Assembly (NCBI GenBank): GCA_036924085.1
Contig: JAVGWX010000004.1
Span: 7,130,544-7,194,543 of the forward strand
Source of the DNA: Ariolimax columbianus
Lineage: Eukaryota > Mollusca > Gastropoda > Stylommatophora > Arionidae
Direction: 5' to 3'
Length of the DNA stretch: 64,000 nucleotides
Shown here: in pieces, positions 46,861 through 59,229 of the stretch
Layout of the letters: each line of letters begins with the position of its first letter
Position numbering within the stretch: the stretch's first letter is position 1
Position numbers and translations under genes: made by a program
The notes under the pieces: model-generated
Databases searched by the model: none
What the model saw: only the letters and a program-made list of their open reading frames with translations
What the model was told of the DNA's origin: nothing

Positions 46861-47279
46861 TGCAGGATTAAGCATGTGATACAAACACAGAAGGTCATTA
46901 TTGCTGATAGGCTAACGCCCCAGCGTTTGAGAAGACCTGTCACACCATGCTTTTCGTGCACACTTCGGAAGACCATTCTCTACTCGGATTGGTCTTACGA
47001 GTCACATACGCTATCGTCATGGACTGTAGTTGTATACCTTTATTCAAAGCACAATTATCATCGTCTGGCAAGACATACATATCTTATGTATGTTATCCCA
47101 TATCGAAGGGGCGAGTCAACTGTTGACAGTTCAGTGCCTTTTATACAACAATACGTGTCTTATATTGCTTCACTGATCTGTGCAGTGTATTTGTAAAAAT
47201 AGGCGACGCTTGTAAGAATATGTTCTTAATATCTGCACGCATTGCTCACTCACTAAATAGGTGTCAACCTGTTTCCTCA
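46861..47279. other. Tail of LINE and unique sequence
   Basis: The RTE-like C-terminus fades after about 46,860; the rest holds nothing recognised. Confidence 0.45.
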
Positions 47280-49990
47280 GGATGAGGGAAATGTCTGCGC
47301 ACCGGCAAGTTGCTTAGGATTGGGACGGTGTAAGTGGCTGCTGACTCTGGTATCTTCTGTTCGGAACTGAAAGATGGGACTGTCATCTCTTATTTTGTGT
47401 CTATGTATTTCATAATTCATTCTTGTGTTGCGACTCTTTATCCTCGTCGCCCAAACGTTCATCCACATTTCTCTTATATTATTTGTAATGATTAGTTTAA
47501 TTGTGAATGTCTGCCATCTTATTTCCTGGTAGTCAGCTACGATCCCATGCAAGGTATCGCTTTTCACGAGGACTGGGGCTATTCTGTTGATCGCGCCCAC
47601 CACTTAGAAATATATTTGCTTTAAATGGAGTTTCCTTTATCACCTTCCAGAATAAAAGTCCCTAAAAATCACAATGTCAAGCAGCATTAATTCCTCTAGG
47701 TCAAGCTGTTTGAATAAAATCTCAACGGTTGTTTCTGTAGCCTCGATCCAAGTTTCATCTTTAAAAACTGTATTAGCGCATGAATCACAAAACTCGTCTA
47801 TAGAGACACCCGGGTATTTCGTTTAAATACCTGCCTGCACCTAAGTCCGACTGTAGTGCTGATTGATTCATTTAGATCAGGACATTTGATTCTGGGTAGT
47901 TACAGACTGTTCAATGACTCATGCCTTCAGGATGGTATGTGTAGCTTCCAACGTGGCTACATTTTATGTTATGTCCGTTTTAAATGACAGGCATCTACAA
48001 ATGTTCTCAGGGAATTGGTTCAAACTACATGTTTTCCATTGCTCTTTCCTCTGGTAGATGGTGACAATTACTTTCCTACTCTGCTACATACAATGCAGGC
48101 AGTTGCTGCAATCTCCTCTTTGGCTTCTATGAGCTTATGTGTACTCTGTTCGAGTCTTTTGTATCTCTCAACGCTTCAGTCAGTGTCCCTATTATCATGA
48201 TATCTACATGTCGATTATTGGTTTCTATTTCGTTCGCCGCAGATTTAACCACTCCACAAATTATTCTAAAAAGCTTGATTCTGTACCAAACTAATATTTT
48301 ACATATTTTTTTATAAGTACTGTGGTCTTTGAGGTGAGGCTATTATCCAAGGTATAGTTTACGAAACGTGTGTATCAGTTCTCCAATTTGTGCTAGCGAC
48401 TTTACCAAGTTTAATAGTATGAATGCATTTATTCTAAGATACAACATGGGATGTCCATTGCTACTCGGAGATAAACTTGGACGTCTTCATCTATTAGTAG
48501 CTCCTGATTTATTTTGACATTGATGGATATATTTTCTTCTATGTTACTACAAGAGAATAAGGGGTAAAGTGTTTTATGTGCATTGGTCTTTATTTGTTAC
48601 AGTTCACAGCACAATGCCATTATGAGTAGCGCTCTGTTCAACTTGGTCTTTACCAATATATTTCTCCGCTCTCCAGATTGCGAAATCATATGCAAATATT
48701 GATATTGGCACTTTTAGATATATGTAAGTCTCTTTATATAAACAAGGACAAATGTGCATCCTTTCTTGATTTTGTTTTTCCTTTGTTTTATTTCGTTCGC
48801 CTTATTTTCTCTAATCCCCAAGGCAGTGTGCGTTGCACTGTGGTTTTTATTTTGCGCCTGTTGGCCCAGTGCATCCGACTTCAGCATGCATTGTATGTAA
48901 GGGTCTGCTTCCTCCTGCATTTTCTAAGGGTTTGCTTCCCCGGGGTAACGGCCGGTGCTGTGATGGGGATCGAACCCAGCACCTTCTGTTTGTGAGCCGT
49001 GCCACTTAACCACTAGGCCACGCCGTCCCCTCTTTCTTGATTTGAAGTTAAATATGTAAAGTGTGTATATATGGCCGCGTTGGTCCGGAAAGTATGTATG
49101 CATTTGATCATCATTCCTTAAATTTCTATGTTTGTCAAGCTCATCACAATGCACCTACACGAAACCATTCCATATGATTGATGTAGATCACTCATCATCG
49201 ATAATATGCTTTTCTTCTTGGAATCAATATTTCACATGGTGTGTATAGCTAATGGGAAGATGATTCGTGTGATATACTTTCCTGAACACTGGCTGGGTTA
49301 TACGAATGAGGTTCGTGCTTTCCAGCCACAAATATAGTATTTTTTCAACAAGTTCTATCAACACGTTTGTTTTAACACGATGTAACGGAAATAAGTGCTC
49401 ATATCTTTATTACTTTCTAAATTGTTGCTATATTAGATGCTGATAGTCATATTTATGATATATGTTCATCGTCCTTTGTTCTGTTGGTAACTCATACAAG
49501 TACTGCTTTTACCATTGGTTCTAATTAGCTTATCATCTCTTAAGTTAAATGATTTTAGTGTTTTATTTGTTTTTCCAATTTTCTGTATCACCATTATCAT
49601 TTCTTCTGGGGGAAAATGGTTTTTAAAGACTGCTATGTTTGTTGCATCGATGTTAAATGAGTAATTTAAAAGTTATGGATCTAGTAGTTTCGTTAGTTGG
49701 GTTGTAATGTCTATTATTTTATACAAAGCTTCCTTTTTGTTTAATACTAGTTCGTTCCAAGCTTATTGTGACCTTCAAGATTGTTGTACAGCCTCCACAC
49801 ATTATTTCATTCAATGTGCACCACGTCTTCCGCTTTGTTTAGTGAATTACTTTACTTTAGCTGATCATTTTTTGTACTCTGTTTTATTTAGTATATTTTT
49901 GAATCGTGCTACCTTCTTCACGGCATGTCTTCTCACTTTGACAGCTGCATCCAGCTCTGACTTTCATTAATTTTTGTATTTCGTTTACGA
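47280..49990 (-). mobile_element. Old RNase H-bearing LINE (I/R1/jockey-like), antisense, with nested SINE
   Basis: On the minus strand: a linker-like region (49,990-49,050); then ISIFAYDFAIWRAEKYIGKD at about 48,690, a FADD-type motif mutated to AYDF; a thumb-like IKLFRIICGVVKSAANE near 48,260; and an RNase H tail with NNIREMWMNVWATRIKS and SPIFQFRTEDTRVSSHLHR near 47,350-47,480, like the IRELW...R...LRxGHTxLNSHLHR end of such elements. Very decayed; the assignment rests on motif order and is not precise. Confidence 0.55.
48773..49032 (-). mobile_element. tRNA-derived SINE with 11-bp duplication
   Basis: A full-length minus-strand copy of the SINE at 2,120: B box (GGTTCGATCCCC on minus), core GAAGTCGGATGCACTGGGCC, CACAGTGCAACGCAC and a 3' A-rich end. 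It is flanked by TTTCTTGATTT at 48,762-48,772 and 49,033-49,043. It is inserted in the old antisense LINE. Confidence 0.92.
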
Positions 49991-50724
49991 GTTCCGTGGG
50001 ATTTTGTTGTTTCCAACTGTGACACATATATGTTGTAAAGTTGTGTTTATACTACATGAAATCGAATCATTTTGTTTGTTTTCATACAATCATCACATAC
50101 CTAAACCACATACTTTTATTTAACTTTATACCATCAATCAACAGTTCAATAACGACATTTCGTTTGATATTACACCATCACCAAACAGTTTAGTCGTATG
50201 CGTGTGTTTAATAAAACAAAATTACTTAAACAATGTTCAATTGTATGGTATCAAAACATCACTTACCTCCTAAATAAAAACATTATATTTGATAGCAAAT
50301 AAATAATGAATACCTCAATGAAGATTTTTTTTTCAAAAAACCACCTCACTACTAAATTATTATATAACGATGTTACTTATCATTTCATATCACAACTTAC
50401 TCACACAGTAATGCTTTATTTTCAAAAATTGCGTCACCACTAAACCACTCAATAACAACCGTTTAAATCTAAATATCGTCCCACTAAATTACCCAATGAC
50501 ATCATATATAAAATCTAGTAAGCGATTTACTTTAAAAAAATGACAATTTTTCTAATTAATTGACTACATTACATTGCTTATTTTTTTATAAAATAATGTC
50601 AGCACTAAACCACTGAAAAACGCAGTTTTTTTTTCTAAAATCAGGTTACCACAACAAAAAAAAAATAATTTGTTTTTCTACAATCACATCGCATTGAACT
50701 AAAAATCCTTCTCTAAGCCAAAAA

Positions 50725-50726
<2 letters not shown>
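49991..50726. other. AT-rich spacer
   Basis: Unique AT-rich sequence; several CCACTAAACCACT-like phrases recur loosely (50,150-50,620), suggesting a very old degenerate repeat. No gene. Confidence 0.45.
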
Positions 50727-50819
<93 letters not shown>

Positions 50820-51003
50820 TATATGCATACAGGCACACACACACATACATAGACACGTACACCCATACATCCATACATGTATACATTCATACATGCATGC
50901 AAAAATACATACATTCATACATACATACAGACATACATATATACATAGGCACACACATACGCATACACACACACAAATACACTCACGCACATACGGACAC
51001 ATA
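50727..51003. repeat. (TA)n and (ACAT)n/(CA)n microsatellite
   Basis: An uninterrupted (TA)n of about 85 bp followed by ACAT/CATA tetranucleotides and CA-rich sequence. Confidence 0.97.
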
Positions 51004-51239
51004 CATACTGCCTCCTGCGAATTACATAACCTAGCAACCTCATAACCAACGTTGTTTGACCAAATGGAGCATCCTTGTTAGAAGCAATATCCCCGTCATG
51101 ATGCTGTTCAAATATATTATGTACCAGTTTGCTAATATGATGAACAGGCAGCATTTTCCGAAGGGTTTAGTTGCGTGCCTGCCGAAAAGAAAGACATTTG
51201 TTTGAATCCATTTTCACACGGGTGTCTTTTTTTTAGTTG

Positions 51240-51478
51240 TTTTCGCGTTTTGTCTTTATTCCCCAAAGCGGTGTGTGTTGCACTGTGGTTCTTATTTTTC
51301 TCCTGTCGGCCCAGTGCCTACGAATTCAGCATGCATTTTATGTAAGGGTCTGCATCCTCCTGCATTTTCTAAGGGTTTGCTTTCCCGGGGTAACCGCCGG
51401 TGCTGTAATGTGGATCGAACCCAGCACCTTCTGTGGTTGTGAGCCGTTTCACCTAACCACTAGCTCACGACGTTCCCC
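51240..51478 (-). mobile_element. tRNA-derived SINE, diverged copy
   Basis: Same family as 2,120 and 48,773, with the B box (GGTTCGATCC on minus), the core and CAGTGCAACACACACCGC. It is more diverged in the A box. No clear target duplication. Confidence 0.88.
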
Positions 51479-51649
51479 AATACATAATGCGATAAGCCCC
51501 ATTGCGTAATTGTGAGATACAGAGTGACTTTTAAATGGATCTGCCTCGTGGTACCAATACGAGCCATGCGTGAACGTAGCATTCGTCGAGGTTAACCTGG
51601 TATATTGTCATTGTTTCTGCAATACATGGATTCAATGTCAAGTTTAACA

Positions 51650-52321
51650 TATTAATTTGGGAACTGGACGGGCTGAATGTGGAAGAGATGTTGGAGATAT
51701 GGACGGTTATGGTTATGGTTTTATGAATATGATGAAATGGACAGGAAAGTGAAGAGTGGGTCGGAAAGCTGAGAGGGAATACAATGTGAATAAGATGAGT
51801 GGGTTGGAAAACTGAAAAGGATTGTAATTTGAATGGGCGGAGTGGGTTGGAAAGCTGAGAGAGAATGTAATTTGAATGGGATGAGTGGGTTAGATAGCTG
51901 AGAGGGAGTTTAATGTGAATGAGCAGAGTGGATGGAACAGATCTGAGGAAGTGCAATGTGAATGGTAGGAGTGGATTGGGAAGCTTAGATGGAGTAAAAT
52001 GTGAATGACAGTAGTGTGTTGGAGAGCTGAGAGGGAAATCAATTTTAATGGGAGGTGTGGGTTGGAGAGCTGAGAGGGAAATCAATGTGAATGGGGGGGG
52101 GGGGGGGGTGTGTGGGTTGGAGAGCTGAGTGGGAGTACAATGTGAATGAGAGGAGTGAGTTGGATAAGATAAAGAAAGGCAATTTGAATGGGATGAGATG
52201 GTTGGAAAGCTGAAAGGGAGTGTAATGTTAATGAGAGGAGTGGGTTAGAAAGAAGAGATATAAAGTAACGTGACTGGGAGGTGTGGGTTGGAGAGCTGAG
52301 AGGGAAGGCAATGTGAATGAA
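51650..52321. repeat. 43-bp minisatellite, interrupted by chimera 2
   Basis: Units of 43 bp such as GGGTTGGAAAGCTGAGAGGG then AATGTAATGTGAATGGGATGAGT. The array resumes at 58,607-58,760 on the far side of chimera 2, which proves that chimera 2 is an insertion. A run of about 15 G lies at 52,095-52,109. Confidence 0.93.
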
Positions 52322-52910
52322 GTAGTTGTCTCGCCAGTGTTCGTAAAATACCTCAGTCCCGCCAGATGGAGCGATAGCGATTGCCGAAAACGCTAGCTCG
52401 CCTTTCCCCGTAGAGGTATCGGGATGCGGTTTGTTGTGTCGTCGCCTCCGCTGAGGTGCGCTGCTCTAGTTCGTATCGAGAAACGTTGTCAGTCGGTGGT
52501 GATTTTTATAAGGCGTATAGCAGAGCTCGACAGTTCGTCTCGCTGGTGGTCAGACTCTCGCAAAGGGCTTGTGACCGGCAAATGGAAAGCAGGAATACAG
52601 CCTGAAGGCCCTGTCCCAGCCCGACCAACCCTCGGGAGAAGGGCAGGCAGGCATAAGAAATTGGTCTCCAGACCCAGTGAAATTCTTCGCCGAGGCCGTT
52701 GGGATCCGTTCTGCACAGAGCGCTTCCATCCCTCTTCGAGCCATCCCGCCATCCCGGTCGATCAGTCGTCTGGTGTGTGTAGAGGCCCCTGTCAGGCGGT
52801 CCTAGGTCCGTCCGCCCATCAGTCGGTCACTGCGGCCGTCCCAGTGAGGCTTTTTTTTACAAAACCGTCCTCTGCCGACCGGTGTGTGTTCTTCGTACGT
52901 CTCCGACATA
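52322..52910 (+). promoter_or_regulatory. rDNA 5'ETS-like leader of chimera 2
   Basis: Collinear with 25,186-25,822 of chimera 1, including CAGTCCCGCCAG, GCTCGACAGTTCGT, ACCAACCCTCGGGAGAAGGG and CTTCGTACGTCTCCGACA just before 18S. It lacks about 50 bp present in copy 1. Its origin as 5'ETS is inferred from position. Confidence 0.6.
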
Positions 52911-54185
52911 TATCTGGCTGATCCTACTAGTAATCATATGCTTGTCTCAAAGATTAAACCATGAATGTCTAAGTCCACACTGTCTCACAGTGAAACCGCG
53001 AATGGCTCATTAAATCAGTCGAGGTTCCTTAGATGACACGATCCTACTTGGATAACTGTGGCAATTCTAGAGCTAATACATGCTTACCAAGCTGCGACCC
53101 TCGCGGAAAAAGCGCTTTTATTAGTTCAAAACCAATCGTCGTTTCCCCTTGAAGGGTTGCGGCGTCCCAAATGGTGACTCTGGATAACGTTGTGCTGATC
53201 GCATGGCCTCATGTGCTGGTGACGCATCTTTCAAATGTCTGCGCTATCAAATGTCGATGGTACGTGACATGCCTACCATGTCTGGAACGGGTAACGGGGA
53301 ATCAGGGTTCGATTCCAGAGAGGGAGCATGAGAAACGGCGTCCACATCAAAGGAAGGTAGCAGGCGCGCAACTATCCCACTCCCGGCACGGGGAGGTAGT
53401 GACGAAAAATAACAATACGGGACTCTTTCGAGGCCCCATAATTGGAATGAGTACACTTTAAACCATTTAACGAGGATCTATTGGAGGGCAAGTCTGGTAC
53501 CAGCAGCCGCGGTAATTCCAGCTCCAATAGCGTATATTAAAGTTGTTGCAGTTAAAAGCTCGTAGTTGGATCTCAGGCGCAGATGGGCGGTCTGGCTCGT
53601 ACCGCTTCACTGCCCGTTGTCTTCTGCCCTACCGTCTACCGGCTCTCTCCCACGGGTGCTCTTCGCTGAGCGTCCTGGGTGGCGTTTACTTTAAAAAAAT
53701 TAGAGTTTTCAAAGCAGGCCTCGGCTACCTGAACAATGGTGCATGGAATAATTGAAAAGGACCTCGGTTCTATTTTGTTTGTTTTTGGAACTGGTGGTAA
53801 TGATTAACAGGGACAAACGGGGGCATTCGTATTGCGGCGTTAGAGGTGAAATTCTTGAATCACCGAAAGACGAGCGACTGCTTAAGCATTTGTAAATAAT
53901 GCTTTGATTAATCAAGAACGAAAGTCAGAGGCTCAAAGACGATCAGATACCGTCGTAGTTCTGACCATAAACGATGCCGACTAGTGATCCGCAGGAGGTT
54001 CTTCGATGACTCTGCAGGCAGCTTCAGGGAAACCAAAGTGTTTGGGTTCCGGGGGAAGTATGGTTGCAAAGCTGAAACTTAAAGGATTTGATGGAAGGGC
54101 ACTACCAGGAATGGAGCCTGCGGCTTAATTTGATTCAACACGGCCATACACTAAAATGATTGACCTGCCGAGAGCACTTTCGTTG
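52911..54185 (+). pseudogene. 18S rRNA 5' two-thirds, chimera 2
   Basis: Runs from CTGATCCTAC, through GCCAGCAGCCGCGGTAATTC and the V4 insert, to GCCGAGAGCACTTTCGTTGG, and stops at the same place as chimera 1. It keeps the GGTAGCAGGCGCGCAACTAT stretch that chimera 1 has lost, so neither copy derives from the other. It carries many private substitutions and is the most mutated of the three. Confidence 0.93.
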
Positions 54186-54549
54186 GGTCTAATATGGAAC
54201 GGGTGCTTGAATTAGACCGTCAAAAATCTGGGGCCATCCTCTCGGTAGCTTGACTGTTTCGCATCCAGTATTCGCTAAAGGAATTGACGAAGGGTACCAC
54301 CAGGAGTGGAGTCTGCGGCTTAATCTGACTCAACACCAGTACTGTAGAACGAATGACAAATCGAGAGCACTTTCGTTGCGTCTAATAGTGAACGTGTGCT
54401 GGTATTAGACTCAAGGAAGACACGTCAGCTCTGTAACCTTCTAATGAAAGAACGCTACGGAAATCGTGTTTAACCCCGCAGAAACCGCATATTTCAGATA
54501 CTTGGTCATTGACAAACAGAAGCCCTTTATCAATTCGTCTGTTTTAATA
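54186..54549 (+). repeat. 18S/28S hybrid tandem repeat, two units, chimera 2
   Basis: 18S joins a 28S-like GAACGGGTGCTTGAATTAGA, then a spacer with TCGCATCCAGTATTCG, then the second 18S piece from 54,277 (196 bp after the first) and a second 28S-like segment. The same joint as in chimeras 1 and 3. Confidence 0.83.
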
Positions 54550-55009
54550 GTGAACGGGTGCTGGTAATAGACTATCGGAAGACAGGTCAGTTTTACCCTA
54601 CTAATGACAGGGTGTTGCTACGGTAATCCTGCTCAATTCGAGAGGAGCCGCAGACATTTTTTTTCACTTACCTGGCTGATAAGCCAATGGCGCCAGGCTA
54701 CCCTGTGAGGGATTACGGCCGAGAGCCTGTAAGCCGGAATCCCACCCAAAATCTCAGCACCATTGCAATGGGAGGCTTCGACATAGTCGGGACCTGGGGT
54801 TTACGCCTCAGCCCTTTCCGGTCGAGCCGCAGAAAAAGGTATCTGCCGTACGCCGATCAAAGCGGGCAGATAGCTGCTTGATATTCACCCTATACGGCGA
54901 TGGGGTACGAAACCACTAACATAAGACTTAGTTCTTTGTCGGGGTGTCGAAAACAGTAGAGCAGCTACCTCACTGTGAACTGTCGGGACCAATGACCATG
55001 AGACTTATC
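54550..55009 (+). pseudogene. 28S rRNA 3'-terminal segment, chimera 2
   Basis: Shows GTGAACGGGTGCTGG, TCAGTTTTACCCTACTAATG, CAATTCGAGAGGAGCCGCAG, GGAATCCCACCC, TCGGGGTGTCGAAAACAGTA and the terminal CCATGAGACTTAT. Collinear with chimera 1 and the 12.2 kb copy, ending at the same base of 28S. Confidence 0.88.
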
Positions 55010-55635
55010 CGAACACTAGGCGAGCAACATCTCCGTGACATTACCAGGTTTGTCCCCTGGTTAAATGCACATCTACCTCGATCTCTACCTCTGTATGCTA
55101 TTAGCCATACCAATGGACGCAGAAGAGATTCAGACTAGCGGACATTGCACATCTGCCCCAATATGTCAACTTCCTAGGTGGCGGGGAATGCTAGGCGTAC
55201 CAACACTGCAATGAAGCAGAAAAAATAAAGGGAGCAAAGAGATACCCCACTCACATGGAAATGCTACGTTCTGGCAGGACGTGACGATCCTGGGATACAG
55301 ACACACTGGGCTGCCTCTCTTCCCGGTAAGTACAAACCAGTACATAGTCCATATCAAATATCATATATCGTATCTAATATATCATAACCGCACCCTATAT
55401 ACACGAGTAGTGAAGACTCGTTAGTCATGTAAGACAACTTCCATAAGAGATACAACTCTGATCACAAACAACAACATCCCTACAGAAACGACTTTTAAAA
55501 TCGGATGCAATGGGTAACAGGCTTAACGAAACAGTGCAACGTAAATCGCAGTATGATGACAGTACAACTTATCAGAAAAACGTGTGACGCTCATCCTGCG
55601 GAGTCCCGCCAGGTAGAGAGAGTGCCGGGCCTCAG
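55010..55635 (+). other. LINE-A leader of chimera 2 with SINE-like core
   Basis: Collinear with the leader of chimera 1. It contains AAAATCGGATGCAATGGGTA and ACAGGCTTAACGAAACAGTG, then CAACG, which parallels the SINE order GTCGGATGCACTGGGCC ... ACAGGCGCAAAAT ... ACAGTGCAACG. The endonuclease that should follow is deleted. Confidence 0.7.
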
Positions 55636-57417
55636 ATTTGCAATCCTAACAGATGGGCTGTGTGAAACCATCAACATACGGAACAACAAAATGAAGCCCT
55701 GGGTGGAAAGCCTGAGCAGGGCAATAATGCAAGCTGCCCATTAAACCATCCCAAGAGGGGCATGGACAAATTATAAACCTTATTGGAACGATGAGTTGCA
55801 GATAGTGGAAGACGCAGTCACAAATGATAGGAACATGGCAAAGCGAGAAAAATCAATAGAGGCAAATATCGCCCTCAAAGTCGCTACGGCAAAATACAAA
55901 TGCACTCTAAACCAAACAGCAACATAAAGCTGGAAAAACTAAACAGAAAGTCTCAACTCAGACAATGAAGGGAACAAACTATCGAAGTTAGTCAAAGCCA
56001 TGAACGACGAAACTCCGTCAAACAAACAAATTAAAATCAAGCAGGGCGAAAACTTGCTCACTAGACAAAAAGCCGGAAACGCCTTTGAGAAACACTATGC
56101 CAGAGCGAACCACATAGATGTCCCCGCAGATAGGCATACAGACATTAATGAAGAGCAAAAGGGGCACGACAACATAAATATGGCACAAGAAGAGCATATG
56201 ATGGAAAAACTAACAATGTGCGAAATGGAAAAGGCCATAGAACATTAAAGAAAAGGAAATCTCCCGGAAAAGAGGGGATAACAAACGAAATGCTGATGGG
56301 GTTTGGCTAAACAGCAAAGAGAAAACTGCTATCAGTCCTGAACCAAAGCTGGAAAAGGGGTATTGTACCCCAGGCATGGAAAGACGCAGTACTCGTACCA
56401 GTACCAAAGAAAGGAAAAGACAAAACAGATCCAAACGTATACAGGCCTATCGGCCTACTGAGCTGTGTCGGCAAACTGATGGAACGTATGATAAACACCA
56501 GACTGATGTGGCATCTGGAAGAAAAACGAATACTAATTCCACAGCAAGCAGGCTTTAGACAGCACAGATCCACTGAGGATTAGATCATCCTCATAGTCAA
56601 GGAAATAGAAGATGCCTACCAGGAACAGAAAAACACAGTAGCGGTCTGGGTGGACCTGGAAAAGGCATTTAACAAAGTCTGGAAATATGGACTTAGAGTC
56701 AAGCTAAGAATAAGATATGTTTGTCGGAAAATGTACTAGTGGATCAACCACTACCTCAAAAACAGAACGGCCAGAGTCCAAGTACAAGGGCAGATGAGCA
56801 AAAACGTTACACTTGAGCAGGGAGCACCCCAAAGGGGAGTACTGTCACCCACACTCTTCCTGGTGTATATTAATGATATTATAGAGAATATACCAAGAGG
56901 AGTCCATAGCTAAATGTTTGCAGACGATTTGGCTATGTGGACCTCTGAAAAGAATCTGACCATAGCAAGAAATCGGATGCAACAGTCCCTAACATCGCTG
57001 GAAGAGTGGGCGAACTCAAGGCTGGTCAAAATAAACGAGGACAAAACCACATGTACAATATTCTCGCTATCAATCAAACCCCAAAACACCAAATTAAGTC
57101 TAAATGGCAAATACCTTCAGCAAAACGACAACCCAAACTATCTGGGAGTCACATTTGATCGGCGCATGACATGGACAAGTCAGATCGAGAGAAACATAGA
57201 AAGAATGGCAATCATGAGGAAAATTGCTGGCACAAGGTGGGGATCAGACCAAAGCATACTAAAGAAACTGTACACTGGAAGAGTGAGACCAGTTCTAGAG
57301 TATTATGCGGCATGGACAGCAGCAGCAAAGGCGAACTTCGTTAAAGTTAGCAAACTTCAAAACCAAGCCATGAGAGTTATAACAGGAGGCATAAAGTCAA
57401 CGCAAATTGTATTGTAG
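55636..57417 (+). pseudogene. LINE-A linker and reverse transcriptase, chimera 2
   Basis: The linker begins FAILTDGLCETINIRNNKMK. The RT shows KRKSPGKEGITNEMLMGFG, DPNVYRPIGLLSCVGKLMER, PQQAGFRQHRSTED followed by a stop (replacing Gln), VWVDLEKAFNKVW (the palm Asp is kept), GVLSPTLFLVYIND, and MFADDLAMWTSEKN with the catalytic pair intact. The thumb has LGVTFDRRMTW and RPVLEYYAAW. Open for 167 codons at 56,914-57,417; other parts carry stops or frameshifts. Confidence 0.9.
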
Positions 57418-57419
57418 AA

Positions 57420-58560
57420 CTTGAAAAGATTACAAAACTGCAATCCATGGCCGACAAAAGATACTGCAGAGCCCAGCTGCATTCAGAGAAACTCAGAAGA
57501 CTGACTGACCATCCAATGCACCAGCGACTAAACAATTTCGGAAATGGAAAGCTAAAGCGAAGAAACTTTGCAGAAATAGCAAAAGCAAAGATGCACGAAG
57601 ACCCTATGAACGCACTAACCACACCAAAGCCATTCCATACTGTACGAAAACCTACCTGGAGGCAGGATATATTTCCAGAGGTGGTAGAAAATATACCAGG
57701 TTTTAGAAACAAAAAATGCCAGTATGAAAATGATACTACCCTGTGTTTCATTACGGTAAACTACCCAAGAATGGACTGGACCCATGCATACACCGACGGT
57801 TCCGTAACAAATACAACACAGAACGGAGGGGCAGGAGCGTTCCTGAGCCTACCAAATGGCAGAAAAATAACACTGTCATTCGCTACTGGAAAATACGCAA
57901 GCAATTTCAGAGCGGAGGCAGAGGCACTGAGGGCGGCAGTGGAAGAAATGGTGACAGGTAAAAAGAATGAAAGCCACATAGTCCTGCTTACAGATGCACT
58001 GTACGTAGTCACAGCACTGAAAAGCCAGAAAAAACTGAACTTTATGAATTAAGAGCAGTACTCTGTCAACTATGCTAGCAGGCCGCACCAAAAAGAGTAG
58101 TGGTGCAGTGGGTTCCATCTCACTGCAACATCCAAGGCAACAAGGAGGATGACAGACTGGCAAAAGAAGGTGCAAAACTACCAAACCTGATACTAGTATC
58201 ACATACCAAGAGTCAAAACGGCTTATTCGAGCTAGATACATGACCAAATGGGAAACCGAACATGCTGGCTACACCAAAAACGATGCCTATTACTAGTTGA
58301 ACATAAAAGAGCAGGTCGTGGTCTTCAGACTTCGCCCTGGCCACAATAGACTCAGGTACCACCTTTTAAACAAATTGAAGATAGGTGGCACAGACGAATG
58401 CCCGTGTGGTACCGGCACAATGACCGCTGAGCATTTGCTGCAAAACTGCCCGACATACGAGGATCAGAGAGAGCATATGTGGCCATCACCAGTGGCAACA
58501 TTAGACAAGCTCTATGGCAGTGTCTACAGCCTCAGGATGACGGCTACTTTTTCAAAAAAA
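57420..58560 (+). pseudogene. LINE-A RNase H domain, chimera 2
   Basis: Open for about 200 codons: HAYTDGSVTNTTQNGGAGAF (Asp 1), FRAEAEALRAAVEEM (Glu), HIVLLTDALYVVTALKS (Asp 2). After a frameshift at about 58,050 it reads VVVQWVPSHCNIQGNKEDDR (Asp 3). The C-terminal REQVVVFRLRPGHNRLRYHL and GTDECPCGTGTMTAEHLL plus QNC follow from 58,297. All four catalytic acids are present, which makes this the best RNase H of the window, although the frame is broken. Confidence 0.92.
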
Positions 58561-58606
58561 ATAATGGTTACTGTCGGACTGCGTACGATGAAGAAGAAGA
58601 AGAAGA

Positions 58607-58760
58607 ATTGGAGAAGTGATTTGAAGAGCTGAGAGGGTTGGCATTGTGAGTAGACGAGTAGGTTGGCGAGCTAGGAGGGACTGTAATGTGAAAGAGAGCA
58701 GTGAATTGGACAGTTTAGAGGGTGTGTAATGTGTATGAGAGGTGTGCATGAACAGTGCTT
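58607..58760. repeat. 43-bp minisatellite, right flank of chimera 2
   Basis: AGAGCTGAGAGGGTTGGCAT and AGTAGGTTGGCGAGCTAGGA continue the array at 51,650-52,321 after the insertion. Confidence 0.85.
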
Positions 58761-59229
58761 CTGATAAGAAAATATGTTACGCAGAGGGAGGTCGGGAAAG
58801 AGGTCCATTGAATGTGATGAAAAGAATAGTGTATATGGGATGATAGTATAGTTCTGTTAGATGTGAAGGGTTTTGTAGGTAGGTTGAGATGGCAAGAAAT
58901 GTGAAGTGTTTGGTGAAATATGGGGCGAAGAGGTTGTGATAGTGCGGGCAAGTTGGGATCGAAATCGAGACATGACAGAAGAGCTGGGTTTAAACATTTG
59001 ACTTCTGCCATAATGATAACAACAATGTAGTGTTTTCCATTTAGTGGTTTATATCTTGAAAAATCATGCCACAATAAATCACTAAAGATCTGAGCAGAAC
59101 TGTAATTTCAACTAAATCCATGAAAACACGTAAACCTCCTGCAGAGAACAGGTCCTCGATAAATATTTGCCAAGTCTTCTTGCGATGCTTCATTATTTAT
59201 GGCCAACTCCTCCCTTAGAATAATGTTGT
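58761..59229. other. Unique spacer with fading minisatellite
   Basis: Fading GAGAGGTGTG-type remnants up to about 59,000, then nothing recognised. Confidence 0.45.

Larger units (their letters stand above)
52322..58606 (+). mobile_element. rDNA-LINE-A chimera, copy 2 (both ends present, 6.3 kb)
   Basis: The most complete chimera: 5'ETS-like leader, 18S, hybrid repeats, 28S 3' end, LINE-A linker, RT, RNase H and GAA tail (58,590-58,606). It sits within the 43-bp minisatellite, so both boundaries are visible. Its 5' start GTAGTTGTCTCGCC equals that of chimera 1. The endonuclease is deleted at about 55,636, where the leader joins directly to the FAILTDGLCETI linker. Flanks GAATGAAGTAG and GAATTGGAGAAG could be a decayed duplication, but the array background prevents a firm call. 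It has several frameshifts and would need proteins supplied in trans. Confidence 0.92.
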
